Shown here piece after piece: positions 7,585 through 16,431 of a stretch of 64,000 bases of DNA. A model generated the notes under the pieces. The model had not been told where the DNA came from and searched no databases. It saw only the letters and a program-made list of their open reading frames with translations. How positions within the stretch are numbered: the first letter of the stretch is position 1; each line of letters begins with the position of its first letter. A program made the translations under genes and the position numbers. Source of the stretch: JADJDM01 sp044352985. GTDB lineage: Bacteria; Bacteroidota; Bacteroidia; B-17B0; Aurantibacillaceae. The stretch covers positions 161,078 to 225,077 of the forward strand of contig JBILCU010000006.1 of the NCBI GenBank assembly GCA_044352985.1, in the 5' to 3' direction.

Positions 7585-9852
7585 ATGTTTAATCAAAAAC
7601 AAATCAGCAAATTCATTTTTCTCATTGTATTTGTTATTACTTGTGTTTTTGTTTTTTTTTCTACTCGGCTTCAATTCGATTATGATTTCGAAGCATTTTT
7701 CCCCAACGAAGACAAAGAATTAACAGTTTACGAAGATTTCCGAAAAAAATTTGAGCACGATAACGAGTTTGTGTTGCTGGGCATCGAAAACAAAAAAGGA
7801 ATTTTTCAAAAAGAATTTTTAGCAAAAATAAATTCCTTAACCAAGGAGTTAAAAAACATAAAAGATATTACACGTGTTGTTTCCCCCACAAATGCAACGC
7901 GCCTCGATATATCTGGCTTAGCTCCAATTGAACGATCTGTTTTACATTTTAATGATCCTGAACTTTATAAAGAAGATTCAGTTAGCATTTATTCATCAAC
8001 AGATTTGGTTGGCTCTCTATTTCCTGATGATGCAAAATCAGTTTGTGTTTTTATAAAAACCAACGAAGGTCTTTCAAAAAAAAGAAGTGATATTCTTTCC
8101 ACAAGTATTGAAACTACATTTAAAAAATATTCATTTTACAACGTGCACTATGTTGGAAGAATTGTAGCTCAGGAGGTTTACCTTAAAAACCTGTCAAAAG
8201 AATTTGTTTTATTTCTGGCTCTTTCTTTATTAGTAGTCATTGTTTTTCTGTATTTCACTTTCCGCTCACTGTATGGCATTTTAATTCCTTTAATCATTAT
8301 TGTTTTATCTATGACCTGGACTTTAGGCATCATGGGCATTTTAGGAAAATCACTTGATATCATGACAATTATGTTACCAACCATGATTTTTATTGCAGGA
8401 ATGAGCGATGTGGTTCATTTCTTTTCAAAGTATTTTGATGAGCTCAATAAAGAAACACCTAAAGAAAAAATATTGCCCATATTATTTAAAGAAGTCGGTT
8501 TCCCTACTTTTTTAACTTTAATCACTACAGTTGTCGGTTTTCTTTCCTTATTGTTTTCCAGCATAAAACCCATACACGATTTTGGAATTTATACCTCTGT
8601 TGGAATTACCGTAGCATTTATATTAACTTATACCTTGTTGCCCGCAATATTGTTTTTGTTCCCGCCTAAAAACTTACAGAAACTAAGCAATACAGAAAAC
8701 AAAACCCATCACTGGATGCAGAAATTGTTTTTTTGGATATTTCGAAACCAAAAACTAATTGTTTCTGTAACCCTAATCATTGTTTCGCTTTCTATTTTTG
8801 GAATAAGTAAAATAAAAGTAAATAATATTTTACTGGAAGATTTAAGCGACAAGGTTAAAATTAAACAAGACTTCGATTATTTCGACCAACACTATTCCGG
8901 GGTTCGACCTTTTGAACTTAACATTGAAATCAGCAACCAAAGTAAAATCTGGGATTACGAAAACATTGTTGAGATTGATAAAGTAGAAAAATTTCTGCAA
9001 CAGAATTTAAACATGGGTTTTATGTTTAGTCCGGCCACATTGGTCAAGTCAATTAATCGCTCATTAAATGGAAACAATCACGAATTTTATGTTATTCCTC
9101 AAAAAGACGATTACGCGGATATTAGGAATTATGTGATTAAAAACAAAAAGAATAAAAACCTTAAACTCATTTTACACGAAGACGGAAAAACTGCGCGCTT
9201 AACGGGTAAGATAAAAGATGTTGGTAGTTTAAAAATGAGAGCTTTCAATAAAGAGTTTAATCAGTTTTTACAAGAACAAATAAAATTAAAAACCATCACT
9301 TTTACTTGCACAGGAGCAGCTTATCTATTAGATAAGAATAATGAGTACATGGTAAATAATATGATACAGGGTTTTGCATGGAGCATAGGCATCATTGCCT
9401 TTTTAACCTTTTTATTGCATCGTTCAATACGAATGGTGCTGGTGTTTATTCTTCCTAATTTTATTCCTATGTTAATTATTGCTGGGTTCATGGGTTTTGC
9501 TGGAATTGAGTTAAAAGCGGCAACATCATTAATTTTTTCCATTGCCTTTGGTATTGCAACAGATGATACCATCCATTTCATTTCCAGATTCAAGATAGAA
9601 TTAGGATATGGAAAAAGCTTAATTTATGCTTTTAAACGAACGTATTTTGAAACAGGAAAACCTATTATTTTAACTACCTTCATATTAATCGGAGGATTCA
9701 TGAGTTTAATGACTTCTGATTTTCAAAGCATATTTTATTTTGGGTTTTTAATTTGTTTAACCGTAATAATTGCCCTTATTGCTGAACTCTTTTTATTGCC
9801 TGTTTTAATCATGCTCATCTTGAAAAATGAAAAACGAAAACCATTAGGATAA
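7585..9852 (+). CDS. RND/MMPL-family transporter
   Basis: 755-residue inner-membrane transporter. One N-terminal span (~8-26) precedes a large periplasmic loop, then five spans (~205-360) with GMSDVVHFFSKY; the second half repeats the plan with one span, a loop and five spans containing FGIATDDTIHFISRF. The Asp-containing repeat motifs are those of the MMPL/HpnN branch of RND proteins, which move lipids or hydrophobic compounds by proton motive force. No membrane-fusion or outer-membrane partner lies next to it, as is usual for this branch. Substrate unknown. Confidence 0.88.
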   Translation: MFNQKQISKFIFLIVFVITCVFVFFSTRLQFDYDFEAFFPNEDKELTVYEDFRKKFEHDNEFVLLGIENKKGIFQKEFLAKINSLTKELKNIKDITRVVSPTNATRLDISGLAPIERSVLHFNDPELYKEDSVSIYSSTDLVGSLFPDDAKSVCVFIKTNEGLSKKRSDILSTSIETTFKKYSFYNVHYVGRIVAQEVYLKNLSKEFVLFLALSLLVVIVFLYFTFRSLYGILIPLIIIVLSMTWTLGIMGILGKSLDIMTIMLPTMIFIAGMSDVVHFFSKYFDELNKETPKEKILPILFKEVGFPTFLTLITTVVGFLSLLFSSIKPIHDFGIYTSVGITVAFILTYTLLPAILFLFPPKNLQKLSNTENKTHHWMQKLFFWIFRNQKLIVSVTLIIVSLSIFGISKIKVNNILLEDLSDKVKIKQDFDYFDQHYSGVRPFELNIEISNQSKIWDYENIVEIDKVEKFLQQNLNMGFMFSPATLVKSINRSLNGNNHEFYVIPQKDDYADIRNYVIKNKKNKNLKLILHEDGKTARLTGKIKDVGSLKMRAFNKEFNQFLQEQIKLKTITFTCTGAAYLLDKNNEYMVNNMIQGFAWSIGIIAFLTFLLHRSIRMVLVFILPNFIPMLIIAGFMGFAGIELKAATSLIFSIAFGIATDDTIHFISRFKIELGYGKSLIYAFKRTYFETGKPIILTTFILIGGFMSLMTSDFQSIFYFGFLICLTVIIALIAELFLLPVLIMLILKNEKRKPLG

Positions 9853-9868
9853 AACCTTTTTCGAAAAA

Positions 9869-9900
9869 TTGTTTAACTTTCAAAAAAAATTCTATTTTTG
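9869..9900 (+). promoter_or_regulatory. Promoter of the ndh-his operon
   Basis: TTG at 9869-9871, a 21-nt spacer and a perfect TAnnTTTG (TATTTTTG) at 9893-9900. Transcription should start within a few nucleotides of 9905, so the short reading frame beginning there would be leaderless or nearly so. Confidence 0.65.
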
Positions 9901-9904
9901 AAGC

Positions 9905-9940
9905 ATGATTAAAAACTCAACACATCATTTCCGAAATTAA
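9905..9940 (+). CDS. Putative histidine-rich leader peptide
   Basis: ATG at 9905 opens an 11-residue frame, MIKNSTHHFRN, ending in TAA at 9938-9940. It carries two adjacent CAT histidine codons and lies between a strong promoter and a terminator hairpin, ahead of the histidine operon. This is the layout of a his-operon attenuator, in which ribosome stalling at His codons lets the antiterminator form. Two His codons is fewer than in enterobacterial leaders, so this remains a proposal. Confidence 0.45.
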   Translation: MIKNSTHHFRN

Positions 9941-9945
9941 TCGCA

Positions 9946-9977
9946 TAGCCGAAATACTTATTCATTAAGCTCGGTTA
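9946..9977 (+). promoter_or_regulatory. Possible antiterminator pairing
   Basis: TAGCCGA at 9946-9952 can pair over seven positions (one G-U) with TCGGTTA at 9971-9977. The 3' arm overlaps the 5' arm of the terminator stem at 9969-9974, so the two structures exclude each other, as expected for an attenuator. Confidence 0.4.
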
Positions 9978-9992
9978 TTCCGGGCTTTTTTT
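9969..9992 (+). terminator. Attenuator-type intrinsic terminator before ndh
   Basis: GCTCGG (9969-9974) and CCGGGC (9980-9985) form a six-pair stem with one G-U pair and a TTATT loop, followed directly by seven T. It sits just before the ATG at 9998, downstream of the promoter, so it would end transcripts before the operon and not after a gene. Confidence 0.6.
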
Positions 9993-9997
9993 ATTTT

Positions 9998-11251
9998 ATG
10001 AAGAAACTAATTATAATAGGAGGTGGTTTTGCAGGAATAAAACTTGCACAAGAAGTTGATGCATCTTTATTTGAAGTATGGATGTTTGACAAAAACAATT
10101 ACCATCAGTTTCAACCTTTATTTTATCAGGTTGCAACCTCAGGACTAGAACCTAGCTCCATTTCTTTTCCGCTTCGCAAATTATTTCAAAACAAAAATAA
10201 TTTCCATATCAGAAATGAATCCGTAATTGAGATTATTCCTGCTGAAAACAAAATAATCACCGAATCCAATTCATATGCTTTTGATTATTTGGTTATAGCT
10301 ACAGGCTGCTCCACCAATTTTTTTGGAAATGCGGCAATTGAACAACATGCAATTCCAATGAAATCGGTAAGTGAAGCGCTTTACTTGAGGAATTTTATTC
10401 TGAGTAATTTTGAGAAAGCACTAAACGTGCCCATCGCTGAACGAAAAAATTACCTGAATGTAGTAATCGTTGGTGGCGGACCAACAGGAGTTGAAGTTAG
10501 CGGTGCTTTAGCCGAAATGAGAAAATACATTTTACCTAAAGATTATCCTGAACTTGATTTTTCAAAAATGAACATTTATCTCGTTGAAGCATCAGCAAAA
10601 ACCCTGGGTGCGATGAGTGAAATATCTTCACAGAGCTCAAAAAAATACCTTGAAAAATTGGGAGTGAATGTTTTATTATCTACACAGGTAACTAATTATG
10701 ATGGTAATAAAGTAACTTTTGGCGATAGTAATGAAATAGAAACAAAAACACTGGTTTGGGCTGCCGGCATTAAAGGAAATGTAATTAATGGCTTGGACAC
10801 ATCACTTATAACTCGTGGTAATCGTATTAAGGTAAATCGTTATTCGCAACTCGAAAACAGCTCTACTATTTTTGCAATTGGAGATATATCATGCATGTCA
10901 ACCAATCTTTATCCAAATGGACATCCGCAGGTGGCAACCGTTGCAAACGAACAAGGCAAATTGCTTGGCAAAAATCTGAATTCTTTAGTCAGAGGAAAAA
11001 AAATAAAGGAATATGAATACAGCAATAAAGGATCAATGGCCACAGTCGGCCGACATCTTGCAGTTGTGGACCTTCCAAAATTTAGTTTTCAGGGATTTTT
11101 TGCCTGGATATTTTGGATGTTTCTTCACTTGATGCTCATTTTAGGAGTGAAAAATAAATTCATTGTATTTACCAATTGGATGTGGAAGTACTTTACATTC
11201 GACCAATCTTTACGATTAATTATAAAACCATACAATAAAAGTTTAAAATGA
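9998..11251 (+). CDS. ndh: NDH-2-like FAD-dependent NADH:quinone oxidoreductase
   Basis: 417-residue pyridine-nucleotide disulphide oxidoreductase family member of the NDH-2 type. The FAD-binding GGGFAG motif is at 8-13, the NAD-binding GGGPTG at ~159-164, the typical FQPLFYQVATSGLEPSSI segment at ~39-56, and FAIGDIS binds FAD near the C-terminal side. A hydrophobic stretch at ~365-385 (FFAWIFWMFLHLMLILG) should hold it at the inner membrane. NDH-2 enzymes pass electrons from NADH to quinone without pumping protons. It ends 8 nt before hisG and shares its promoter and attenuator, which is an odd partner for histidine genes. HisD reduces NAD+, but a functional link is speculation. Confidence 0.88.
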   Translation: MKKLIIIGGGFAGIKLAQEVDASLFEVWMFDKNNYHQFQPLFYQVATSGLEPSSISFPLRKLFQNKNNFHIRNESVIEIIPAENKIITESNSYAFDYLVIATGCSTNFFGNAAIEQHAIPMKSVSEALYLRNFILSNFEKALNVPIAERKNYLNVVIVGGGPTGVEVSGALAEMRKYILPKDYPELDFSKMNIYLVEASAKTLGAMSEISSQSSKKYLEKLGVNVLLSTQVTNYDGNKVTFGDSNEIETKTLVWAAGIKGNVINGLDTSLITRGNRIKVNRYSQLENSSTIFAIGDISCMSTNLYPNGHPQVATVANEQGKLLGKNLNSLVRGKKIKEYEYSNKGSMATVGRHLAVVDLPKFSFQGFFAWIFWMFLHLMLILGVKNKFIVFTNWMWKYFTFDQSLRLIIKPYNKSLK

Positions 11252-11259
11252 AATAACCT

Positions 11260-12114
11260 ATGAAACTAAAAATAGCAATTCAAAAATCAGGCAGACTAAA
11301 CGAGGACAGTTTGCGTTTACTAAAAGAATGCGGTATCGACTTGGGCAACGGAATTAATAAATTAAAAGCGGATGCAGATAATTTTCCACTCGAAGTTTTT
11401 TTCTTACGTGATGATGATATTCCGCAATACGTTGAAGATGGAGTTGCAGATATTGGCATCGTTGGTGAAAACGTTTTACTTGAGAAAGCAAAAAAAGTAA
11501 AAGTGATTAAAAAATTAGGCTTTGGTAAATGCCGTTTAAGCATTGCCGTTCCTAAAGGTTTTAATTATAAAGACATTAAATCTTTACATGGGAAAAAAAT
11601 AGCGACGAGTTATCCTGTAATTTTAAGTAAGTTTTTAAAGTCGGCTAAAGTAAAAGCAGAAATACATGAAATTTCAGGTTCTGTTGAAATTGCACCGGGC
11701 ATTGGATTAGCTGATGTCATCTGCGATTTGGTGAGTAGTGGAAGTACTTTATTTATGAACGGACTAAAAGAAACAGAAACTATTTTAAAATCGGAAGCTG
11801 TTTTAATTGGTAGTAAAAATTTATCGAACGAAAAGTTAGCAATCGTAAATAAAATCATCTTCCGTATTGATGCATTAAGAAGTGCAAAAAATAACAAATA
11901 CATTTTATTAAACGCTCCGAATAACAAGCTGGATGAAATTTGCTCATTGCTGCCAGGAATGAAAAGTCCAACCATTTTGCCGCTTGCGCAAAAAGGCTGG
12001 AGCAGTGTTCACTCTGTTGTAAATGAAAATAAATTTTGGGATATCATCGAGCAATTGAAAGAAAAAGGGGCACAAGGAATACTGGTAGTTCCAATTGAAA
12101 AAATGATTTCATAA
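11260..12114 (+). CDS. hisG: ATP phosphoribosyltransferase, long form
   Basis: First enzyme of histidine synthesis: joins ATP and PRPP. 284 residues, the long HisG form with its own C-terminal regulatory domain (~208-284), so no HisZ partner is needed and feedback inhibition by histidine is expected. KIAIQKSGRLNEDSL, the DIGIVGENV motif and the PRPP-loop-like VSSGSTLFMNGL are seen. Follows ndh by 8 nt and precedes hisD by 22 nt. Confidence 0.96.
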   Translation: MKLKIAIQKSGRLNEDSLRLLKECGIDLGNGINKLKADADNFPLEVFFLRDDDIPQYVEDGVADIGIVGENVLLEKAKKVKVIKKLGFGKCRLSIAVPKGFNYKDIKSLHGKKIATSYPVILSKFLKSAKVKAEIHEISGSVEIAPGIGLADVICDLVSSGSTLFMNGLKETETILKSEAVLIGSKNLSNEKLAIVNKIIFRIDALRSAKNNKYILLNAPNNKLDEICSLLPGMKSPTILPLAQKGWSSVHSVVNENKFWDIIEQLKEKGAQGILVVPIEKMIS

Positions 12115-12136
12115 ATCATCCATTAAATGAATTAAC

Positions 12137-13423
12137 ATGCAATTAATAATTGAACCATCTACTGCTGAATTTGAGCAACTCGCAAAACGACCTGAACTGG
12201 AGATGCAAGACCTTGAAAAAAAGGTTTTAGAAATTTTTCAGTTGGTAAAATCTAATAGCGATGAAGCACTTAAAGATTTTGCCAAAAAATTTGACAAAGC
12301 TGAATTAACTGATTTATTGGTTACACAAGTTGAAATTCAAGAGGCGGAACAATTAATTTCAGATGAATTAAAAAAAGCTATTGAAGTAGCACACCGCAAC
12401 ATCACACTTTTTCATGCTACGCAAAAAACAGAAATTCAAAAGATAGAAACCATGCCCGGCGTTGTTTGTTGGCGTAAATCAGTAGGCATCGAAAAAGTAG
12501 GCATTTATATTCCCGGCGGAACTGCTCCTTTATTTTCAACGGTATTGATGCTTGCCATTCCTGCAACACTTGCAGGTTGTAAAGAAATTACGTTGTGCTC
12601 GCCACCAAATCAGCAAGGCAAAATTCATCCTGCAATTTTGTATGCAGCTCAACGCTGCGGAGTTTCACGTATTATAAAAACAGGTGGCGCACAAGCTATT
12701 GCTGCTTTAACTTTCGGGACAGAAACAGTGAGTAAAGTGCATAAAATTTTCGGCCCAGGAAATCAGTATGTAACCATGGCAAAAACATTAGCAACACGTT
12801 ATGGTGTTGCAATAGATATGCCGGCTGGCCCATCGGAAGTGTTGGTGTATGCCGATGAAACTTGTAAGCCGGAATTCGTTGCTGCTGACTTGCTTTCGCA
12901 AGCTGAGCATGGCAATGATTCGCAAGTGATTTTAATTACAAGCACACAAGAACTTGCAACAAGCATTATGAATGAAACAGAGGCACAATTGAATCAACTT
13001 AAACGTTTTCAGTTTGCGAGTAATTCTTTGGTGAATAGCAAAGCGATTGTTCTGCAAGACAGAAAAAACGTATTGCACTTTATTAATACCTATGCTCCGG
13101 AACATTTAATTCTTGCATGTAAACAAGCTAATGAATTGGCTGAAGAACTAATCAATGCAGGTTCTGTTTTCATTGGTAATTACACACCGGAGAGTGCAGG
13201 GGATTATGCTTCCGGAACAAACCATACCTTACCAACTAATGGTTATGCAAAAAATTATAGCGGCGTTTCACTCGATAGTTTTGTGAAGAAAATCACCTTT
13301 CAGGAAATCAATAAAGAAGGATTAAAAAATATCGGACCTTCAATTGAGTGCATGGCAGAGGCGGAAGAATTAACTGCGCACAAAAATGCGGTAAGCATAC
13401 GATTAAAGAGTTTAACAACATGA
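12137..13423 (+). CDS. hisD: Histidinol dehydrogenase
   Basis: Zinc- and NAD-dependent enzyme for the last two steps, histidinol to histidine. 428 residues. IYIPGGTAPLFSTVLM, KIFGPGNQYV, the zinc-site segment LLSQAEHGNDSQ and the catalytic Glu-His pair in YAPEHLIL are all present, with SAGDYASGTNHTLPT near the C-terminus. The stop overlaps the hisC start (ATGA at 13420-13423), so the two are translationally coupled. Confidence 0.97.
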   Translation: MQLIIEPSTAEFEQLAKRPELEMQDLEKKVLEIFQLVKSNSDEALKDFAKKFDKAELTDLLVTQVEIQEAEQLISDELKKAIEVAHRNITLFHATQKTEIQKIETMPGVVCWRKSVGIEKVGIYIPGGTAPLFSTVLMLAIPATLAGCKEITLCSPPNQQGKIHPAILYAAQRCGVSRIIKTGGAQAIAALTFGTETVSKVHKIFGPGNQYVTMAKTLATRYGVAIDMPAGPSEVLVYADETCKPEFVAADLLSQAEHGNDSQVILITSTQELATSIMNETEAQLNQLKRFQFASNSLVNSKAIVLQDRKNVLHFINTYAPEHLILACKQANELAEELINAGSVFIGNYTPESAGDYASGTNHTLPTNGYAKNYSGVSLDSFVKKITFQEINKEGLKNIGPSIECMAEAEELTAHKNAVSIRLKSLTT

Positions 13424-14472
13424 GTAATTTAAAAAATATATTCAGAAAAAATATCAACGAACTGAAATCTTATCAGGTAAGTCGCGATGCGTATTTAAAT
13501 AAAAAAGGAATTGTTTTTTTAGACAATTGCGAGAATAATTTTGGCTCTGCTTTGGGCAAAGGTTTAGAACGCTATCCTTCCTCTTCCCAAGAGGAATTAA
13601 AATCAGCTATTGCAACTTATAAATCAGTAGAGAAGGAACAAGTTGTTTTAGGAAACGGAAGCGATGAGTTAATTGATTTATTGATGCGAGCAGCGTGCGA
13701 ACCGGGAAAAGATAATATTCTTATTAGCGAACCTACATTTGGCATGTATCGAATATATGCTAAGCTAAACAATGTTGAAGTGTTACAAGTTCCTTTAACT
13801 AAAGCTAATTTTGAATACGATGTAGATGCGGTTTTAAAAGCGATAACTAAAAACACTAAAATCATTTTTGTATGTTCGCCTAACAATCCAAGTGGGAGTA
13901 GCATTAGTAAAGTAGATTTAACCAGCTTGCTTCAATCGTTTAAAGGATTAGTTGTTGTGGATGAGGCATACATTGATTTCTCTGAGAAGCCTTCACACTT
14001 AAAACTCATTACTTCTTTTTCCAATTTAGTGGTGTTGCAAACTTTTTCAAAAGCGTGGGGATTGGCAGGTTTACGAATTGGTGTGGCTTATGCTAATAAA
14101 GAAATTAGTGAAACATTAAATAAAATTCGTCCGCCTTATAACATTGGCACTTTTAGTCAGCAATTATTGCTTACCTCATTGGAAGCTCCAGAATTTACTA
14201 CTCGATTAATTAAAAAGGTAAAAAAATTAAAAGAAGAAACACATCAAAAGTTGAAGCAGTTTTCTTTTATAAAAAAAATATATCCGAGTGATGGAAATTT
14301 TTTTCTATTGAAAGTAGAAGATGCCAATCGCTTGTGCGAATATTTAAAGCAGCACAATATTTTAATCAGCAACAGAAACTCTTTATTAAATTGTAAGAAT
14401 CATGTGCGTATTAGTATTGGCACAAATAAGGAAATGAATCAATTGTTTAAAGCATTAAAGAATTATAAATAA
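13420..14472 (+). CDS. hisC: Histidinol-phosphate aminotransferase
   Basis: PLP-dependent class I/II aminotransferase that converts imidazole-acetol phosphate to histidinol phosphate. The ATG at 13420 overlaps the hisD stop and gives 350 residues; a longer in-frame start inside hisD (13348) would add residues with no family match. The PLP lysine lies in FSKAWGLAGLRIG, with NPNNPSG (as SPNNPSG) and DEAYIDF upstream of it. Followed by hisB after 18 nt. Confidence 0.96.
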   Translation: MSNLKNIFRKNINELKSYQVSRDAYLNKKGIVFLDNCENNFGSALGKGLERYPSSSQEELKSAIATYKSVEKEQVVLGNGSDELIDLLMRAACEPGKDNILISEPTFGMYRIYAKLNNVEVLQVPLTKANFEYDVDAVLKAITKNTKIIFVCSPNNPSGSSISKVDLTSLLQSFKGLVVVDEAYIDFSEKPSHLKLITSFSNLVVLQTFSKAWGLAGLRIGVAYANKEISETLNKIRPPYNIGTFSQQLLLTSLEAPEFTTRLIKKVKKLKEETHQKLKQFSFIKKIYPSDGNFFLLKVEDANRLCEYLKQHNILISNRNSLLNCKNHVRISIGTNKEMNQLFKALKNYK

Positions 14473-14490
14473 TCATTTAACTCTAATAAA

Positions 14491-15588
14491 ATGAAAAAAG
14501 TTTTATTCATCGACAGAGATGGAACATTAATTTGGGAACCACCAGATACTTTTCAAATAGATGCTTTTGATAAATTAAAATTTTTACCGGGCAGCATTTA
14601 TTACCTATCAAAAATAGCTGCTGAACTCGATTTTGAATTGGTTATGGTTACCAATCAGGATGGATTAGGAACTGATTCTTTTCCGGAAAAAGATTTTTGG
14701 CCGGTGCAAGATTTCATGATGGAAACCTTAAAAAGTCAGGGCATTATTTTTAAAGAAGTATTGATAGATAAATCTTTTCCTCACGAAAATCTTCCAACTC
14801 GAAAACCGGGAACAGCAATGTTAGTTCATTACATGAATGAAAATTATGACCTTAAAAATTCTTTCGTTATTGGTGATAGATCAACGGATGTTCAGCTTGC
14901 AAAAAATTTAGGAAGTAAATCCATTTTTATAAAAACAAAAGAAGATGAACCAACTGCTACACATAATGTAACTGATTGGAAAGAAATTTACAATTTGCTC
15001 AAGCTACCTCCAAGAATCATTTCACATACCAGAAAAACAAACGAAACAGACATTTATATTCAACTTAACCTGGATGGGAGTGGAGCAGCTAATATTAACA
15101 CAGGCTTACATTTCTTTGATCACATGCTCGATCAAATTGCCCGCCATAGCGGTGTTGATTTACAATTAACCTGCAAAGGCGATTTACACATTGATGAACA
15201 TCATAGTATTGAAGATACAGCAATTACACTCGGCGAAGCATTTTTAAGTGCTCTTGGTAATAAAAGAGGTATTGAACGTTATGGATTTTCATTACCAATG
15301 GATGATTGTTTGGCACAAGTTGCCATTGATTTTGGCGGTAGAAACTGGATTGAATGGCAAGCAGAATTTAAAAGAGAAAAAATTGGAGAAATGCCAACAG
15401 AACTTTTTTATCATTTTTTCAAATCGTTTTCTGATGCAGCTAAATGTAATCTCAACATTAAGGCAGAAGGAGTGAATGAACACCATAAAATTGAATCCAT
15501 TTTTAAAGCATTTGCAAAATGCATTAAACAAGCAGTAAAGCGTGATATTAATAATAATCAATTACCAAGCACAAAAGGTTTACTGTAA
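14491..15588 (+). CDS. hisB: Bifunctional histidinol-phosphatase / imidazoleglycerol-phosphate dehydratase
   Basis: 365-residue fusion of a HAD phosphatase (residues ~1-165, nucleophile Asp8 and Asp10 in FIDRDGTL) and the IGP dehydratase (~170-365, HFFDHMLDQIARHSG, DEHHSIEDTAI and NEHHKIES metal-binding histidines). It carries out steps 6 and 8 of the pathway. This fusion is common in Bacteroidota and Gammaproteobacteria. Its TAA overlaps the hisH ATG (TAATG). Confidence 0.96.
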   Translation: MKKVLFIDRDGTLIWEPPDTFQIDAFDKLKFLPGSIYYLSKIAAELDFELVMVTNQDGLGTDSFPEKDFWPVQDFMMETLKSQGIIFKEVLIDKSFPHENLPTRKPGTAMLVHYMNENYDLKNSFVIGDRSTDVQLAKNLGSKSIFIKTKEDEPTATHNVTDWKEIYNLLKLPPRIISHTRKTNETDIYIQLNLDGSGAANINTGLHFFDHMLDQIARHSGVDLQLTCKGDLHIDEHHSIEDTAITLGEAFLSALGNKRGIERYGFSLPMDDCLAQVAIDFGGRNWIEWQAEFKREKIGEMPTELFYHFFKSFSDAAKCNLNIKAEGVNEHHKIESIFKAFAKCIKQAVKRDINNNQLPSTKGLL

Positions 15589-16175
15589 TGAAAACAGTTA
15601 TTATTAAATACAACGCAGGAAACATACAATCTGTTTTATTTGCCTTAAAGCGTATTGGTTACGAAGCAATCATTTCTGATAATGCAGATGAAATTAATAG
15701 TGCAGATAAAATTATTTTTCCAGGTGTAGGTGAAGCTTCTTCAGCCATGAATCATCTGAAAGAAAAAAACTTGGATGAACTTATTATACAATTGAAACAA
15801 CCTGTATTAGGTATATGTCTGGGCATGCAGTTGATGTGTTCATCTTCCGAAGAAGGTAATACAAAATGTCTGGGAATTTTTGATGAACAAGTTGTACGTT
15901 TTCAATCCAACGAACACTGCAAAGTTCCGCATGTTGGCTGGAATACGATCAATCATTTAAAGTCTTCGTTGTTTCAGGATGTGAAAGAAAATGAATACAT
16001 GTATTTTGTACACGGCTATTATGCGCCACAATCAGCTGAAGCAATTGCCTTAACAAATTATGGATTGACATACAGCAGCGCACTCTCAAAAAATAATTTT
16101 TATGGGGTACAATTTCATCCTGAAAAATCAGGAAGTGCAGGAGAAAAAATCTTAAAAAACTTTTTATCAATTTAA
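15588..16175 (+). CDS. hisH: Imidazole glycerol phosphate synthase, glutaminase subunit
   Basis: Class I glutamine amidotransferase, 195 residues, that supplies ammonia to HisF. Catalytic Cys77 in GICLGMQLM, with His177 and Glu179 in VQFHPEKS completing the triad. Start codon overlaps the hisB stop. Its partner hisF lies further down, after hisA and a repeat-filled gap. Confidence 0.96.
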   Translation: MKTVIIKYNAGNIQSVLFALKRIGYEAIISDNADEINSADKIIFPGVGEASSAMNHLKEKNLDELIIQLKQPVLGICLGMQLMCSSSEEGNTKCLGIFDEQVVRFQSNEHCKVPHVGWNTINHLKSSLFQDVKENEYMYFVHGYYAPQSAEAIALTNYGLTYSSALSKNNFYGVQFHPEKSGSAGEKILKNFLSI

Positions 16176-16253
16176 ACTTCATGTTAAATATAAAGTTGGA
16201 AACATATAACACAGAAAAAATGATTAAAACAAAGAGCATTAATTTTTTCAAAA

Positions 16254-16337
16254 GTGAAATTGGCGCAGCAAAGAAAAACAAAAGCGTTAAAAAATCTTGA
16301 AGCCTTGGATACATTTTAGCTTTTGTTTGATGGTCGC
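16254..16337 (+). repeat. Dispersed intergenic repeat, partial copy, between hisH and hisA
   Basis: The 256-nt gap between hisH and hisA holds no gene but carries a segment clearly related to 33947-34032: shared TGAAATTGGCGCAGCAAA, a run related to AAAGCGT, GAAGCCTTGGA, TTTTAGCTTTTG and TGGTCGC in the same order. It is a decayed piece of the longer element seen downstream of the WG-repeat gene. Confidence 0.7.
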
Positions 16338-16431
16338 AATTTATTGAGATTGTACTTCATAATAAAAAGAAAGTATGTAAAGTCAAACGCCAATATTTAA
16401 AAAAACATAGAGAATAAATTTTTTAATAATT

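Noticed and set aside
13348..13419. Longer hisC start inside hisD
   Set aside because: The additional 24 residues do not match the family, and the ATGA overlap at 13420 gives the expected HisC N-terminus.
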